DNA of 64,000 nt from Halictus rubicundus (taxonomy: Eukaryota; Arthropoda; Insecta; Hymenoptera; Halictidae). The stretch spans positions 22,814,720 to 22,878,719 of the forward strand of contig NC_135151.1 in assembly GCF_050948215.1 (NCBI RefSeq), written 5' to 3'. The stretch's first letter is position 1; each line of letters begins with the position of its first letter. A model generated the notes under the pieces. That model saw nothing but the letters and a program-made list of their open reading frames with translations. It had not been told where the DNA came from and did not search any database. Positions 1 through 10,528 of the stretch are shown piece by piece. A program made the translations under genes and the position numbers.

Positions 1-40
1 ATAGTCCAATATTGACAAAGTTATGTGATTTTTAAGAGCA
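1..40 (-). mobile_element. Edge fragment of a dispersed transposon relic
   Basis: The first about 40 bases are the reverse complement of a segment near 55664-55700: both carry the motif ATAACTTTGT then AATATTGGAC with only a few differences. The second locus lies at the start of a palindromic element (see 55664-56206). I infer that a related copy begins left of this window and that only its end is visible. No terminal inverted repeat or target duplication can be seen here. Confidence 0.5.
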
Positions 41-110
41 CAAGCACTGTTACAGGACCGAGGGAATCGAGGGAAAAATGGTGGGGGACATGCTATAGTC
101 AGAGCCTGAG

Positions 111-267
111 TGACGTCACGAAGCTATAGTGTAGTCTAACACCGCGACGTTGATCTTCGCGCGGAGATTGGGGATCCTATCACGATCCTACAGTACGTAT
201 CGTGACGTCACTGGTCATCTCCTCTATTGGCACGTTGGTGGGACAGTTCTCGGAACGCGTGACGTCA
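111..267. promoter_or_regulatory. Cluster of three perfect CRE palindromes
   Basis: TGACGTCA occurs exactly at 111-118, 203-210 and 260-267. This is the CREB/ATF bZIP binding palindrome. Single copies also occur at 27146-27153 and 31708-31715, but no other part of the window groups them. The cluster lies between a transposon edge and a Tc1 fragment, so it may belong to the mobile element rather than to a host promoter. No TATA box or transcript start is evident nearby. Confidence 0.45.
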
Positions 268-340
268 TGTATTGCCTCGGTAGGAATTTTTGGTACGATT
301 TTTTGATTGTGAGAGGCAAAGATACACTGACGAGAAAAGT

Positions 341-547
341 GTGAACAAACCTACTCTTTCCGACAAAAATATTAAACTACGAAATAAATTTGCTCACACA
401 TACAAAGAGTGGACACCAGAAGATTAGAAAAGAGTTATATGGTCTGACGAAACAAAAATTAATAGATTTGAATCTGATGGAAGGTCTTGGTACTGGACTT
501 CATCCGAAAATAGTAATCAAGCAAGGACCACAAAACAAACTATGAAG
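341..547 (+). pseudogene. Tc1-like transposase fragment (middle part, one stop)
   Basis: In the frame starting at 341 the translation reads KPTLSDKNIKLRNKFAH, then YKEWTPED, a stop where Tc1 transposases have Trp, then KRVIWSDETKINRFESDG and RSWYW. This is the linker and first catalytic aspartate region (WSDET with D) of Tc1/mariner DDE transposases, which cut and paste the element between terminal inverted repeats. The stop is a single-base change at the TGG codon (TAG). The helix-turn-helix N-terminus is not recognisable upstream. Downstream the frame runs into unrelated GC-rich sequence after about 547, so the second D and the C-terminus are missing. Dead element; only about 69 codons of a protein normally near 340 residues remain. 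The C-terminal fragment at 23077 could be from the same family, but the two do not overlap and cannot be linked from sequence alone. Confidence 0.85.
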
Positions 548-2244
548 TATTTACTCTGCGCCTTCTTCTCGTGGACGAACGATACACAATTCTAAAAGTT
601 CGACAGTGTTGGCCGGCAGATTGGGGTGTTGTCCGCGAGGAGGAAGCATTACGATCGCGGCTAAATATGTACGCATGCGGGCGGGGCGTAGGAAAGGATC
701 GCGTGGGTGTAGGAAAGGGCGGCCCCCGTGGGTAGATAAAGGGCGGCCGAGAAGTAAGAATTCGATTATCTCGGCGGATGCTCGAACTTCTCTCGGATTT
801 CCTGGCGCGGATAATGGAGCACTCTTTGAAGCAAGCTTTCGCGCGCGAAGGAGAGATACCGCCCCCCCCCCTCCTCTTGTTTCCCATCTTTCTCCCTTTT
901 ATCCCTCGGCCGGGACTTTCGCCCGCGTTTTCCGCGTGTACGGTCCCCCTCCCGGCGCTGTCGAGCGAGAATTCAAAGCCTCCAACCCTGGAGCCGTTCA
1001 TCGCGCGCGCCCGCGGACCAAGAAGAACAGAGAGGAGAAATAATCGAGGACCGCTCACAGCCAAGGACAAGCCCAGGAGAAGAAGGGACGGGAAGCACCG
1101 GTGCCAAAAGGGGCGAACAATACCAAGAATTTCAGCGGACGAAACGCGCCACCGAAAGCTGCTGCTACTGCTCGGTGGTGGTGGTGGTGGTGGTGCAGTT
1201 GGAGAGAAACGAACGCGCGAGCGCCGCGAAACACGAGATAAAGAGACCGAAAATTGTAGGGTGGAACGCCTCTGCCGCCTCCGCGCCGTGCCGCGGCTTT
1301 TGCCCCGTGATTTCTACTCTTTGCGAGTGGTTTCGGATTCTGTCCTGCTCGTTCAGAACGCCACTTTTCAACTCTCATTCACGCCGGAAATTTCAGGTTC
1401 AATTCTTCCCCAACTTCTTTCCCAAAGGCGCAAAACGGACTCCCGGACCTCCTTAAGACTCTTAATCATCAAAAGCGAAACAAAGAGCTGTATACCCGGT
1501 TCCGCGTCGATTCGCGCGGCCGCTACCGTTTTATTTCGCCGACGGTTGAAATTCATTGTTGCTTGTATCCTCGTGGAACGCCATTGTACTCGCTTTTATT
1601 GAACCCATGTGACGAAGAAGTAGGAACACCATTGATTTCGCGAAGCGAAGTCGATGTCTTCGCGAGTGGACGCATTTTTGCGCGTTTACGGCGTTCCTGC
1701 GTTCACGGAATGCAGGAAATGATGTACACGGACAAGGATACGAGCAACCTTTTGCTTTTATTTCTGTTTTACGGTCGGAATTCTTTTCAGAACTTGATTG
1801 AGAATATTTATGCATTTACGGTGCGCGAGGATGAACGAAACCCGGAAAACCATTGTGTATTGACCGAGGTAAACGGCACTTTTATGCGAAGAATTTTCTA
1901 ATCAGCGAATGGAATGTCTTCCTTGGTCCGTGAGCTCCTAAGACGGTCGTTTCATTAGCATGAAAATGAGAATTTACGTAAAGATCTTCGGAGTCTAGTA
2001 ATTGTCTAGGAAACATACAAAGAGCCGCAGGCTGAACAAGGTATTGAGCAGAATCATGCGTGAAATTAATTTTTTCTTTCGATATTTATGAAACTGCTCT
2101 GTTGGTCGGGACAAAAAGGTTCTTCCATGAATAGATTAAATTAAAATCAATAATAAAAGCATCAGTTTTTGTGAAAATTTCATTTCGTTCATGAGATCTC
2201 TGCGAACCAAGCAAGTGTCACAATGTCATCACTCGAACTAACTC
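548..2244. other. GC-rich non-coding stretch
   Basis: From about 600 to 1550 the DNA is GC-rich, with G and C runs (C-run near 863) and a GGT microsatellite. Long frames open here on both strands at once (for example 778-1602 plus and 540-1070 minus), which is expected in stop-poor GC-rich DNA; they encode biased Pro/Arg/Ser sequence with no domain. From 1600 to 2244 nothing recognisable is seen. Confidence 0.5.
1174..1195. repeat. (GGT)7 microsatellite
   Basis: Seven uninterrupted GGT units. It creates poly-Val, poly-Gly or poly-His in different frames, which explains the odd homopolymers in local open frames. Confidence 0.95.
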
Positions 2245-2530
2245 GGGTAAGAGACCCTATTACTGTGGGGGTACCAATTACTGTGCCTATATTAATAACG
2301 CTTATTTTTAAGGCATAATTTAGAATTGATTTAGAATTGCATAGATTGAATTTTTATTGCACCACATGTTTAAGGCATAATGAATATTAAAAAAGAGATA
2401 TATATCATGCATATTAATTAATTTTAATGAAGAAAATTATATATCTCATTTTTAATATTCATTATGCTTTAAAACGAAGTATAATCAATAACAGTAGTTG
2501 GTACCCCCACAGTAATTGGGTCCCTTACCC
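2245..2530. mobile_element. 286-bp palindromic MITE with GGGTAAG ends
   Basis: The left end GGGTAAGAGACCC is followed by ATTACTGTGGGGGTACC; the right end read on the other strand gives GGGTAAGGGACCC and the same ATTACTGTGGGGGTACC, so about 32 bp of terminal inverted repeat differ at two or three places. Inner arms also pair (left ATAATGAATATTAAAAA, right TTTTTAATATTCATTAT). There is no coding capacity. The target duplication is unclear; TAA occurs next to both ends. It is probably a non-autonomous DNA transposon of unknown superfamily. Confidence 0.85.
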
Positions 2531-3060
2531 TAACACGTATCTCCTTACAAAATTGACAAGATTGAATTATTATTGCAGCACACGTTGGGCTAAAGAAATT
2601 CACAGAATCAATCCCCACGGAAAATGATCTCTGTAATGCGAATGGGGGTAAAAAATCAGTCAGGTGATCGATGGAGGGTTAATTGTACGCACAGGTGCTT
2701 AGCGTTTCCAAGGTGATTTCTTCGTTTTCGTTCATATTTTACGCAAAACAGCGTGCCTTATTTTTCATCGCTCGACTTCCCGGCGAAGCCTCGTTGATGT
2801 CTCAATTCCGGAGCGAGCTGATTCGCTAATCGTTAATTTCATACACGTCCATTAACTGATTTGTTCCGGGTTTTTTCGCGTCGGTTCTTGCAGGGGAAGT
2901 TTCCTGAACGGTGGTACGCATACGCGAGGAGAAGACAGCTTTTTCGTTCCGGCTCGTAAGTCTCGCGAGGTCCGCGGGCCCGGGGCTCATCCATCATTTC
3001 GCTGGCTTTTTGTCACTGTTCGGCAGACTGATGGAGGAAGTCTTAATCCATATCTGGTGA
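2531..3060. other. Stretch without recognised gene
   Basis: Mixed-composition DNA. Bases 2555-2590 (AGATTGAATTATTATTGCAG and on) resemble 2343-2375 inside the neighbouring MITE, perhaps an old direct duplication. Nothing else is recognisable. Confidence 0.4.
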
Positions 3061-3073
3061 GGAGAGAGAGCGA

Positions 3074-3119
<46 letters not shown>

Positions 3120-3122
3120 GAG
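3061..3122. repeat. (GA)n microsatellite
   Basis: About 62 bp of GA dinucleotide with a few GC and GG interruptions. Confidence 0.95.
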
Positions 3123-3710
3123 TATCGTCATTCGTCGGAAGGATGTTTTGCTGCGGACGGTGTGTCTCCGAGTTTTTCGTGATGCTGCTGCATTTCGGCA
3201 GAGAGAGCCCCGGAGGATGCCCGTGTTAGGCGAGCATAATAGACCTTCGGCCGGCAATTAATTAATCTTGCTCGGGGGGAAAAAAGAAATACCCCGACGG
3301 GGATATAATTAATGGTGGAAAGTTTGTTTTGTCGTAATTAAGCGAGTAAAAAAGATTGTCGATTAATCTGGCCCGGACGAATATGTCGCGAACCATCCCT
3401 ACAGTCCACTGTCCGATATTCTGCAAATAAATTTTCAAACTCTCTGCTCGGACCTCGGATAGCTCCGAAATTAACTTTGGATTCTGACACGTGTTCGATT
3501 TTCAGGAAAGAAAAATGCGGACAGGTTTTTTCAAAATAGCGTCTCGAATACGATTAATTGAAAATTCTCTTATAATTCATGGTTCTGAAGGAATCAGCAC
3601 AATTTCTAGCTTACAATATTAACTACGAGTCGACCGAAACGGAGCTCTAATTGAAGGCATTTAAATATGGTCGTGACGGAAAACCGAAACGAGGATATTC
3701 CAACAAGAAT

Positions 3711-3840
3711 AATCGAAGAGCTCAGGGCAACGAACGGTCACCTCGATTTAGACGTGACCGTTTGTTGCACCGAACTGCCGAAAAAATTTGTTGTTTTACG
3801 GGTCACGTCGGAAACGAGCGTTGCCCCGAGCTCTTCGATT
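3711..3840. repeat. Nested inverted repeat (hairpin-forming)
   Basis: The outer arms 3711-3732 and 3819-3840 pair at 21 of 22 positions (AATCGAAGAGCTC then GGGCAACG). Inside, AACGGTCAC at 3733-3741 pairs perfectly with GTGACCGTT at 3754-3762. The DNA or a transcript could fold as a stem with an inner stem-loop. A 62-codon open frame runs through it but has no recognisable domain. Confidence 0.75.
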
Positions 3841-3960
3841 AACCTGACGTTATGATCGAAGCTATGATCAACCGACGCATATTCGATCATTGTAATCCTG
3901 CTTTCTCAATTGAACAGTTCTAACAAATGGACGAGCAAGTCAATGTATTATAGTTACAAT

Positions 3961-4156
3961 TAGACTGCGGATTTTATGCATTTATGACAAAAATGGGTAA
4001 GCACAATTTAAAGCAGTGGACATGTTAGAAAGATTTAAAGCCACCAGCGTGTTGTTTTCAGCTGAACAAAATAATTAAAAGAATAACGAAATTTCATATT
4101 TCGCCCCTCTGTCTCGCAATCAATGGAAATATTTTTGCATAAAGATCCGCAGTATA
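3961..4156. mobile_element. MITE of the AGACTGCGG family
   Basis: The left end is TAGACTGCGGATTTTATGCA; the right end read inverted is TATACTGCGGATCTTTATGC. The element is about 196 bp with no coding capacity. Its right interior (CTCGCAATCAATGG) resembles the matching part of the copy at 59654-59855 (CTTGCAATTGATGC), so the family identity does not rest on the termini alone. The target duplication is unresolved. Confidence 0.8.
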
Positions 4157-7100
4157 GTCGTAATACTCAATATGTTAATCACATTATGGAGAGATCACAG
4201 TTTCTGTCGTTCGTTTCCGAAATAATTTCCTTGTAAATTTTAGGACAGCTTTGATAGAAAGATCCAGTGTCTCGAAATTTCGAGAAATTTTCGCGGAAAA
4301 TCGCGGAGCCATTATCGAGATGGCTCTTCGAGTTCTTCCTGCTGGTTGGCAAAGATGAACGACCTCTTGCTGCAGCGTTCCACTCTTCCGCGAATTTGCT
4401 CGCACATTAATTACCGGAGGGGTTGAAGCCGGGCGTCATAACGAGCTTCTAAATTCGGGGAACAGGTAGCTTCGTGAATGGAAAGGTAGACGCTTCTTCT
4501 TCTTCTCCCCCGGGTTTGCCCTCGGTGTTTCTCGTCTGCGTGTTCGTCGTCGTGCACGCGCACGCACACGCGCGCATCCTGTTCGACGAGGGTAGCAAGG
4601 TGACTATCCGGGTGGCGGTACACTGTTGGCCTAGCTGCTCGCGGAAAATTGGGTGGGCAAAGCTTTGACAGGTTGTTTGATAAACAAGGCCCGCGTCTGC
4701 GTGTAAACTGCACGGACAGTACACTATTCCTACTTGCGATTTGCCGATGCATCCTTTCCGATACAAAATGTAGCTTTACGACGCCGTATGCCAGCGCGCC
4801 ATAGTCATTTCATCCCTTCGCGAAGACCGAGAAGTCTTTCGTAGTTTCTCTTGAAGTTTCCAGCTTCAAATTTCCAATAACCGGAAGTTTGTTAGTCCGG
4901 ATTCTTCTCAGTTTACCGGGAGAGATGTTTTTTACGGATTTGTCAGGAACTTGCAATAATTTGTTGAGAGTGTTCCCTTTGCTTTGCTGTTAATCGTGCA
5001 GGCACTGAATGAGACCAGAAGCACCCTTCGGCCCTTTAATCCTCGTGAAACATCTTGTGACTGTCGTCAATGCTTGTCATTTTTCTAAATATTCAAATTT
5101 TATAAAAATTGTATTTTTAATTTTAGTTCTTATATATCGAAAGTGTCAGTGTGTTCATAGAAATACATATGTGTACACGTAATATTAAATTTCTTATTTA
5201 CTTTTCTTAAATTTCTTGGAAATTTCTCTGCTGCCATGTCTTAAATATAACGAAGCTGTATAGATGCGGGCGCAGCTACGGTCTATTAACTTTTTAAAAC
5301 ATTGTCACAATACCATTTTCGCTGCAATTCTTCTTGGAACAAACACTCCTTCTCCGACTGAACGTGCCTTTGTGCGCGATTAAATAAATTTATGCTTTAA
5401 CAAATACGAACAGTGTTTCCATTTAGCGAGTGCATTAAAGCAACAGCGAGTACAATAAATGTAAGCACAAGAAGAGAAACACAGAGTGTAGAAGCTGAAA
5501 TGATCTCCGTGGCGCTCCTTTAAAAACAGTTTTCGCGAGTTTGATCACGAGACGGCCGTGCATTAAAATCCGATTTTGAAGACGAGAGAATCATGGAGAG
5601 GACGGGAAAGTTTCGAAAGTGTGGCGCAGCGCGAGTGGGGTAAAACAAAGTTCCGCGATTTTAATTCGAGTCCGTTGCCGATTCGGCCGCGACTAATTCA
5701 ACTTCCGCGAAATAACAGTTTATCGAGTCCGCGGTGGAGCGTTGCCAGCCGCGTACGAAGTAATTCGCGATATTTACACGTTCGCGCCTCATTATGCCGA
5801 GGCTGGCAAACTCTTAGGTTTTCGATTACGTGGAAACACGGCCCAGGGCCCCGGGTAGCGACAAATTTTCAGCTGAATTTTTATTCCTGGCTCGTATCGA
5901 CGTTTACCACGTACACTTGTATGCAGGCCCGACGAACACTTGGCCGCGCGCGCACGTACACACGGTTTCAATGGGAACAACGATGGGATCCGAGCATCTA
6001 TTGCGTTTTGGCACAGAAGGGACTCGGCCCGGACGCAGCCAAGGAGTCTTGGAACAATGAAACTCTATAGTTGTCGCGTCGAAGTATCCTTCCGAACGGC
6101 GCGAAGAGAACGTATAGATCCGAGAACGATTCGATCAGAACGGGTTTTTCCTTCGATTTGTTTTCATATTTGTTGTTTTGGTATAGACCGGAGTCTATAA
6201 TACTCATGATCGGTCAATAAATCGGAGATTTACACGGTTCCCCAGCTCGATATATTTCGGTGACGTTATACGGGCCAATATTTCATCTTACTTTACAAGC
6301 CGTCTCAATTTTTCAATCGACGTCGGTGACGTTATCGTTGACGAAGGTACCAATCGATAAATTACAAATATAGAGCCGGCAATCGATGGCGGTTGTATTT
6401 CTGTCCCGATGCTCGAGCCTTATTGTCAACGCGGACAATAGCCACAAAACTCTATCAGTGTGCACTTCAATCACATGGTCGATCGAGATTTAAATCGAGA
6501 TTTAAGTGAACCCGGCCCTCTCAACTCGTCCATTCAATCTTCCTATCTGATCCGTTCGAGACTGATTGATTCGTCGATCCTCTCGAAAGTGAGGATCCGT
6601 GTGAAGAAACCCGATCAAGAGCTGTGCCCAATTATCATAACCTATTGACAGACATACCTTCACTTTTATCGCTTTTTTCCGCACCCCTTTGCCGTCTGTC
6701 CGATTCTCACCGGATTCTTCATCAATATTGTTCGGTGTTCGCCGAAACTTTGTTAGATCGTAATGGTATTTTTAATAAAATAATAATATATATAATATGT
6801 GATTTAATTATTATTAATCTAGGGCAAGATTAATATAACAACAAACCGAAACGTTTCTCTGTAAAAATGAGTTCTATTATATTATACAGCTATTTACAGT
6901 ATTCCCCCCTTATTTATAAGATAGTTTACAAACCTGTAAAAATGAGAAACAACATTCAATGTTTATTAATTACAATCTTGTCCCTCACAGGTTACAAATT
7001 AGTTCCACTTTTATATTGCTCAAAGCGTGCTAATTACTCTCTAATCTGCTGAGTCATATTTTATCCGTACTCTACTTTACCTACTCGACTAGCGCGGTAG

Positions 7101-8582
7101 AATTCGAATGTTTAAGAAGTATACTTCTTATATATATTTGTCACCTCAAACGCTCTGATGAAAAATTAGAACCATTCCAATTCAAATAAATGCACGCTAG
7201 GGTGAAAACTATGAATAATGGAAAATCTTTTAATTGTGTGCAATTATGCGAAAATTTGATGTATTTAAATATGAAGATTGAGAGGAGTAGTACAGAAGCA
7301 TATTTTGCGCAACTATCCAGATAAATTGTCTTTCAGCTCTCAAGTATGGCACGCTACTTTCTCAAAAATACAGCCACCTAGACGAGACGTCTTTGTTGAA
7401 AAATTATTAAAGAAGAAGCTATTTGAAGAATGTAATATACGAAAGATATAAAACGTAGCATGAAATTGTCAAAAAAAAAGAGCACCATGCAATTCAACCT
7501 TCACGATTTATTTGATCATTCCTGAAAAAGAATATAAATTAAATACTCATCACGATTATATGTTCAGTTTAATAATTGAATGGATTCATATGAATTCTGG
7601 AATGTTCATATACTTATTAACTTCAATTTAAGGTTATTACAACGTACCGGCGCGACGTAATAAATCCCGAAATTAATAATATTTCATTGAATGACGTTCA
7701 GAATTTCCCTGAAAAAAGAAATTTTTATGAACAAAACCGATCGAAGGCCGCATTTATTTCCATTTTCCAAAGAAGCAAACCCCATTTTCTCGATTGTTTG
7801 TCTGATCAGAACAGTATCGAAAGGTGTGTGCGACGCGGTTCGCCAGCCGCGTGCGATCCAATAAAGCGATAAAAACGTGAAAGCGGCGTGACACACTCGC
7901 GCTGATAAAACCTAATGCAAATGATTCGACGGGTCCGTGGCCCGGTGGCCCGAGATTCTAGTTACCGGCCTGGGCCGAAATCAAAGTTCAATTAACTTTT
8001 CTGCGCGAACAATCGGCGGCTGATGAAGCGTCGGGGTGCGGGTATCGCGAAGCGCAATCCCGGCAGAAACGCGTCGTGTCAGGAAGCAGTGTGTGCGAGG
8101 GTAACATCCCTCCATCCCTCCCCCGCACGCTGGACCTGGTGATCTACACATATACATTTTTTTCCGGCCCGGTCAGGCTTTGGCCAGCGCCGCGGCTACA
8201 AAAAACACTCGTTTGTTTTTCGCCGTCTGCGGCCTCTGCATAGCGAAACTCCCCCAACCATCTCCCCTCCCCTCCGCAATACGCAATTCCGCGAGCTTGA
8301 TTAGTTTCCTCTCGAAGGAATTTTTGCCGGTTCCTAACCGAGGAACAATGCCGCACCTCTAACGCGAGGTTCGCCTAAACGATCACCAGACATTTTTCAG
8401 GACGCGAGACGACCGAAAGAAACACGAGCGTGAGGTAATTGTTTCATTAGTCGGCCATTTAGAGCCATTTAGAGTAGCCGACAGCAACCTTGAACGTTGC
8501 AATTGTTAACCCTTCGCGTTCAAAGCTTTTGTGATTTCTGAATTCAGACGTTTCATCGGATTTGGAATACTTGCGGTACGTA
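4157..8582. other. Stretch without recognised gene
   Basis: No coding region is supportable. AT-rich parts (about 5080-5260 and 6750-7680) alternate with GC-rich parts (5560-6060, 7900-8360). It holds the alternating purine-pyrimidine tract at 4551-4577. The frame at 5576-6070 is open for 164 codons but overlaps open frames on both strands and shows no domain. GGTGACGTTAT occurs twice (about 6259 and 6326). Confidence 0.4.
4551..4577. other. Z-DNA-prone alternating purine-pyrimidine tract
   Basis: There are 27 consecutive bases of strict pyrimidine-purine alternation, mostly CG and CA/TG steps. CG-rich alternation favours left-handed DNA under negative supercoiling. Confidence 0.7.
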
Positions 8583-8794
8583 CAGTGAATTCTCGATATC
8601 TGTCAACAAGACTAGTCTTGTCGGTGACATATATCGTCCAGGAGGTCATACCCGAGTCGTGTTATGTTTACACTCTTCGGTGTCCGAGGCCTCTCGAGCT
8701 TCGTGGCCTTGAGATTCCCTTGAGTCCCTCTCGTCCCCCTGAGGTAGTGGGGATAATTCCGCGACGTTTATCATCCAGGCCTCGGCGGCATATA

Positions 8795-9452
8795 CAGGGT
8801 GTCCCGAGTTTAAATGGCAAAACTTCAGGAGCGTGTAGGGGACCGAAAAACTAAGACAAAAAGTCTTTTAGAGATTTGCTCGTTTTTGCTTCGTTTTGGA
8901 GAAAATTGCAAAAAAAAAAGAAACAAAACAAGTTTTCATTTTTGTACTTATTTATTTACATTTTATTTACGTTATCATCTATTTAATGTAGATATTGTTC
9001 AAAATGTTGCCCTCCTGCAGCAATGCAAGCATTACATCTAGCACTGGCTTGATAAATTATATCAGTTAAAACTATATCAGCGTGTTCAACATTAGAATAT
9101 GTACGCGGCATTGTAGCTGAAGCTATTCACTCCAAAATACCTGAGTAACTGACTAAAGACTGATTGAGGAATCATAGAAGAAAGCAAGAATGTAAACAAA
9201 CGAAAGAATGTAAAGGATAACATCAAGTGTTTACATATCTCACTGTCGCAACTCACACAACAATGTCAAAACAATCACAAATACAAGTGTGTACAACAAC
9301 TCAAGGGAGCAACGGACAACGACATATTGAATTTTTCTGATTTCCTGCAAAACGAAGCAAAAACGAGCAAATCTCTAAAAGACTTTTTGTCTTAGTTTTT
9401 CGATCCTCTACACGCTCCTGAAGTTTCGCCATTTAAACTCGGGACACCATCT
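8795..9452. mobile_element. 658-bp transposon with about 110-bp terminal inverted repeats
   Basis: The left end is CAGGGTGTCCCGAGTTTAAA and the right end inverted is AGATGGTGTCCCGAGTTTAA. The two arms then stay nearly identical through GGAGCGTGTAG, CTAAGACAAAAAGTC and TTTGCTCGTTTTTGC, for about 110 bp. It is flanked by TATA on the left and TATA on the right, consistent with TA target-site duplication. The middle holds a 42-codon transposase remnant on the minus strand (8983-9111). It looks like an internally deleted Tc1/mariner-type element. Confidence 0.9.
8983..9111 (-). pseudogene. 42-residue transposase remnant, N-terminus fused to C-terminus
   Basis: The ATG is at 9111-9109 and the TAA at 8985-8983. 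The product starts MPRTYSNVEHADIVLTDI and ends ARCNACIAAGGQHFEQYLH. I recognise the start as like the first residues of insect transposases with an N-terminal helix-turn-helix (MP..YS..EYADM type), and the end as like their C-terminal tail (.RC..CI...G.HFE.L), recalled from general family knowledge and not checked. A complete protein would be about 300 residues or more, so nearly all of the DNA-binding and DDE catalytic domains are missing. I infer an internal deletion that joined both ends in frame, leaving a non-autonomous element that keeps its inverted repeats. The peptide is unlikely to be functional as a transposase. The start was chosen because it is the only ATG and matches the usual N-terminus of the family. 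Confidence 0.55.
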
Positions 9453-10090
9453 ATAGAGAAATCACTGTACAACGTTCTCTAAGATTCATTTTTGGATTCC
9501 TTCTCGCCAATTTTCAAGATGCCAACCTAATTATTGTGCCCCGAAGGTATTTCTGATACTTTAAATCGAGATCAGGCACCATGCTGTAAGAATTAAACAG
9601 AGATCACTGAGGTGTTCTAACAAGTATAAAGGACCTTTGCTTCAACGATACAAACTTTACGTTACTCGGTAGATTTTCGAGAATCGCTTGGAAGACTCCA
9701 GATGGACTATTTTCCTTGGTGTCTGACGAAGTCGAAATTTGAGTGCATTGTTAGGGTCGCGAGGAATCGAAGAAAAATGCGTACTGAATCGGTCCGCAAG
9801 GATTCTTGACCCCTTTCCTTTTGCGGGCGAACGTTATCTTTGGCCGGGCTGTTAGAGGGCTGTTGGTACTTTAAATTCGAGGGTGGTTTAAATTGCCGAA
9901 AGCGAGAGGGGATCGAGCCAAGGGTCTCCTTCGCGGGATCGTTGGATTTCCCGGGTTTCGTTTTTTCCTGCTTATCTCGGCTTTTTGTTTGCGCGCCGCT
10001 CCAGGATAAAAGTAAAAGTTTTAACAAAAGGCCACTTCCTTCCGTGGTGGCGCGTTCGCCGGGACGGGCGAGTCGCGTCGCCCACGCGAT

Positions 10091-10115
10091 CCGACCCGAC
10101 CCGACCCGACCCGAC
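10091..10115. repeat. (CCGAC)5 pentamer run
   Basis: Five perfect CCGAC units followed by ACGAC. The same pentamer, as CGACC, recurs at 28414-28435. Confidence 0.95.
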
Positions 10116-10281
10116 ACGACGCCGGGCGTCGCGACGCGACCAAAAGTGCTCGGTGTTTCGCGGGGATGGAGACAGAGAGAACAAGAGGGAAAGAGAGGCA
10201 GAATGCGACGCGGGCTTAACGCTTGTTCTTTTGTCACGGAGCGCGGTGACAAATACCTCCGCGTTAAGTTGAGAGCGGCCA

Positions 10282-10305
10282 CCCCCTAACCCCCCACCCA
10301 CCCCC
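10282..10305 (-). other. G-quadruplex motif on the minus strand
   Basis: The plus strand reads C5, TAA, C6, A, C3, A, C5, so the minus strand has four G-runs of three or more with loops of 1, 1 and 3 bases. This fits the canonical intramolecular quadruplex pattern with short, stable loops. Confidence 0.75.
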
Positions 10306-10528
10306 GAGGAACACCGTGGGGGGAACGTTGTCGCGCTGCAATTACCGCCGCGGTTCTGCTTGTTGGATGAAATTAATTAGAAACTAAGGCATCAAGCGCC
10401 GCCGTCCGCTTCTGCAGCCATCGACGGCTCTCGGCCGCGTCGCGACGCGTTTCGAGTTTTCCGCCATCTTCGCCGTACGGTTTCGCGAACACACGGTGGA
10501 CTCCGCACGGTTTTGTTCCGAACTCAAA

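Larger units (their letters stand above)
8583..9467. mobile_element. CAGTGAATTCTCGATAT MITE, interrupted by another element
   Basis: The left end after TA (8581-8582) is CAGTGAATTCTCGATATCTG. The right end before TA (9468-9469) read inverted is CAGTGATTTCTCTATA. Removing the 8795-9452 insertion leaves about 230 bp flanked by TA, like the sister copy at 59224-59420. TA duplication and CAGTGA ends fit the pogo/Tigger branch of Tc1/mariner (general knowledge of that branch); the assignment is inference. Confidence 0.7.
9470..10528. other. GC-rich stretch without recognised gene
   Basis: The minus-strand frame at 9707-10282 (191 codons) and the plus frame at 9840-10289 overlap fully and are compositionally biased, so I reject both. 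Notable contents are the CCGAC pentamer run (10091-10115) and a G-quadruplex motif (10282-10305). Confidence 0.4.

Noticed and set aside
540..1070. 176-codon open frame on the minus strand
   Set aside because: Antisense to other open frames in the same GC-rich block, with no recognisable protein.
778..1602. 274-codon open frame on the plus strand
   Set aside because: GC-rich, stop-poor block with open frames on both strands; Pro/Arg/Ser bias, microsatellite-encoded homopolymers, and no domain.
9707..10282. 191-codon minus-strand frame
   Set aside because: Overlaps a plus-strand frame of 149 codons and crosses the CCGAC pentamer run; composition only.
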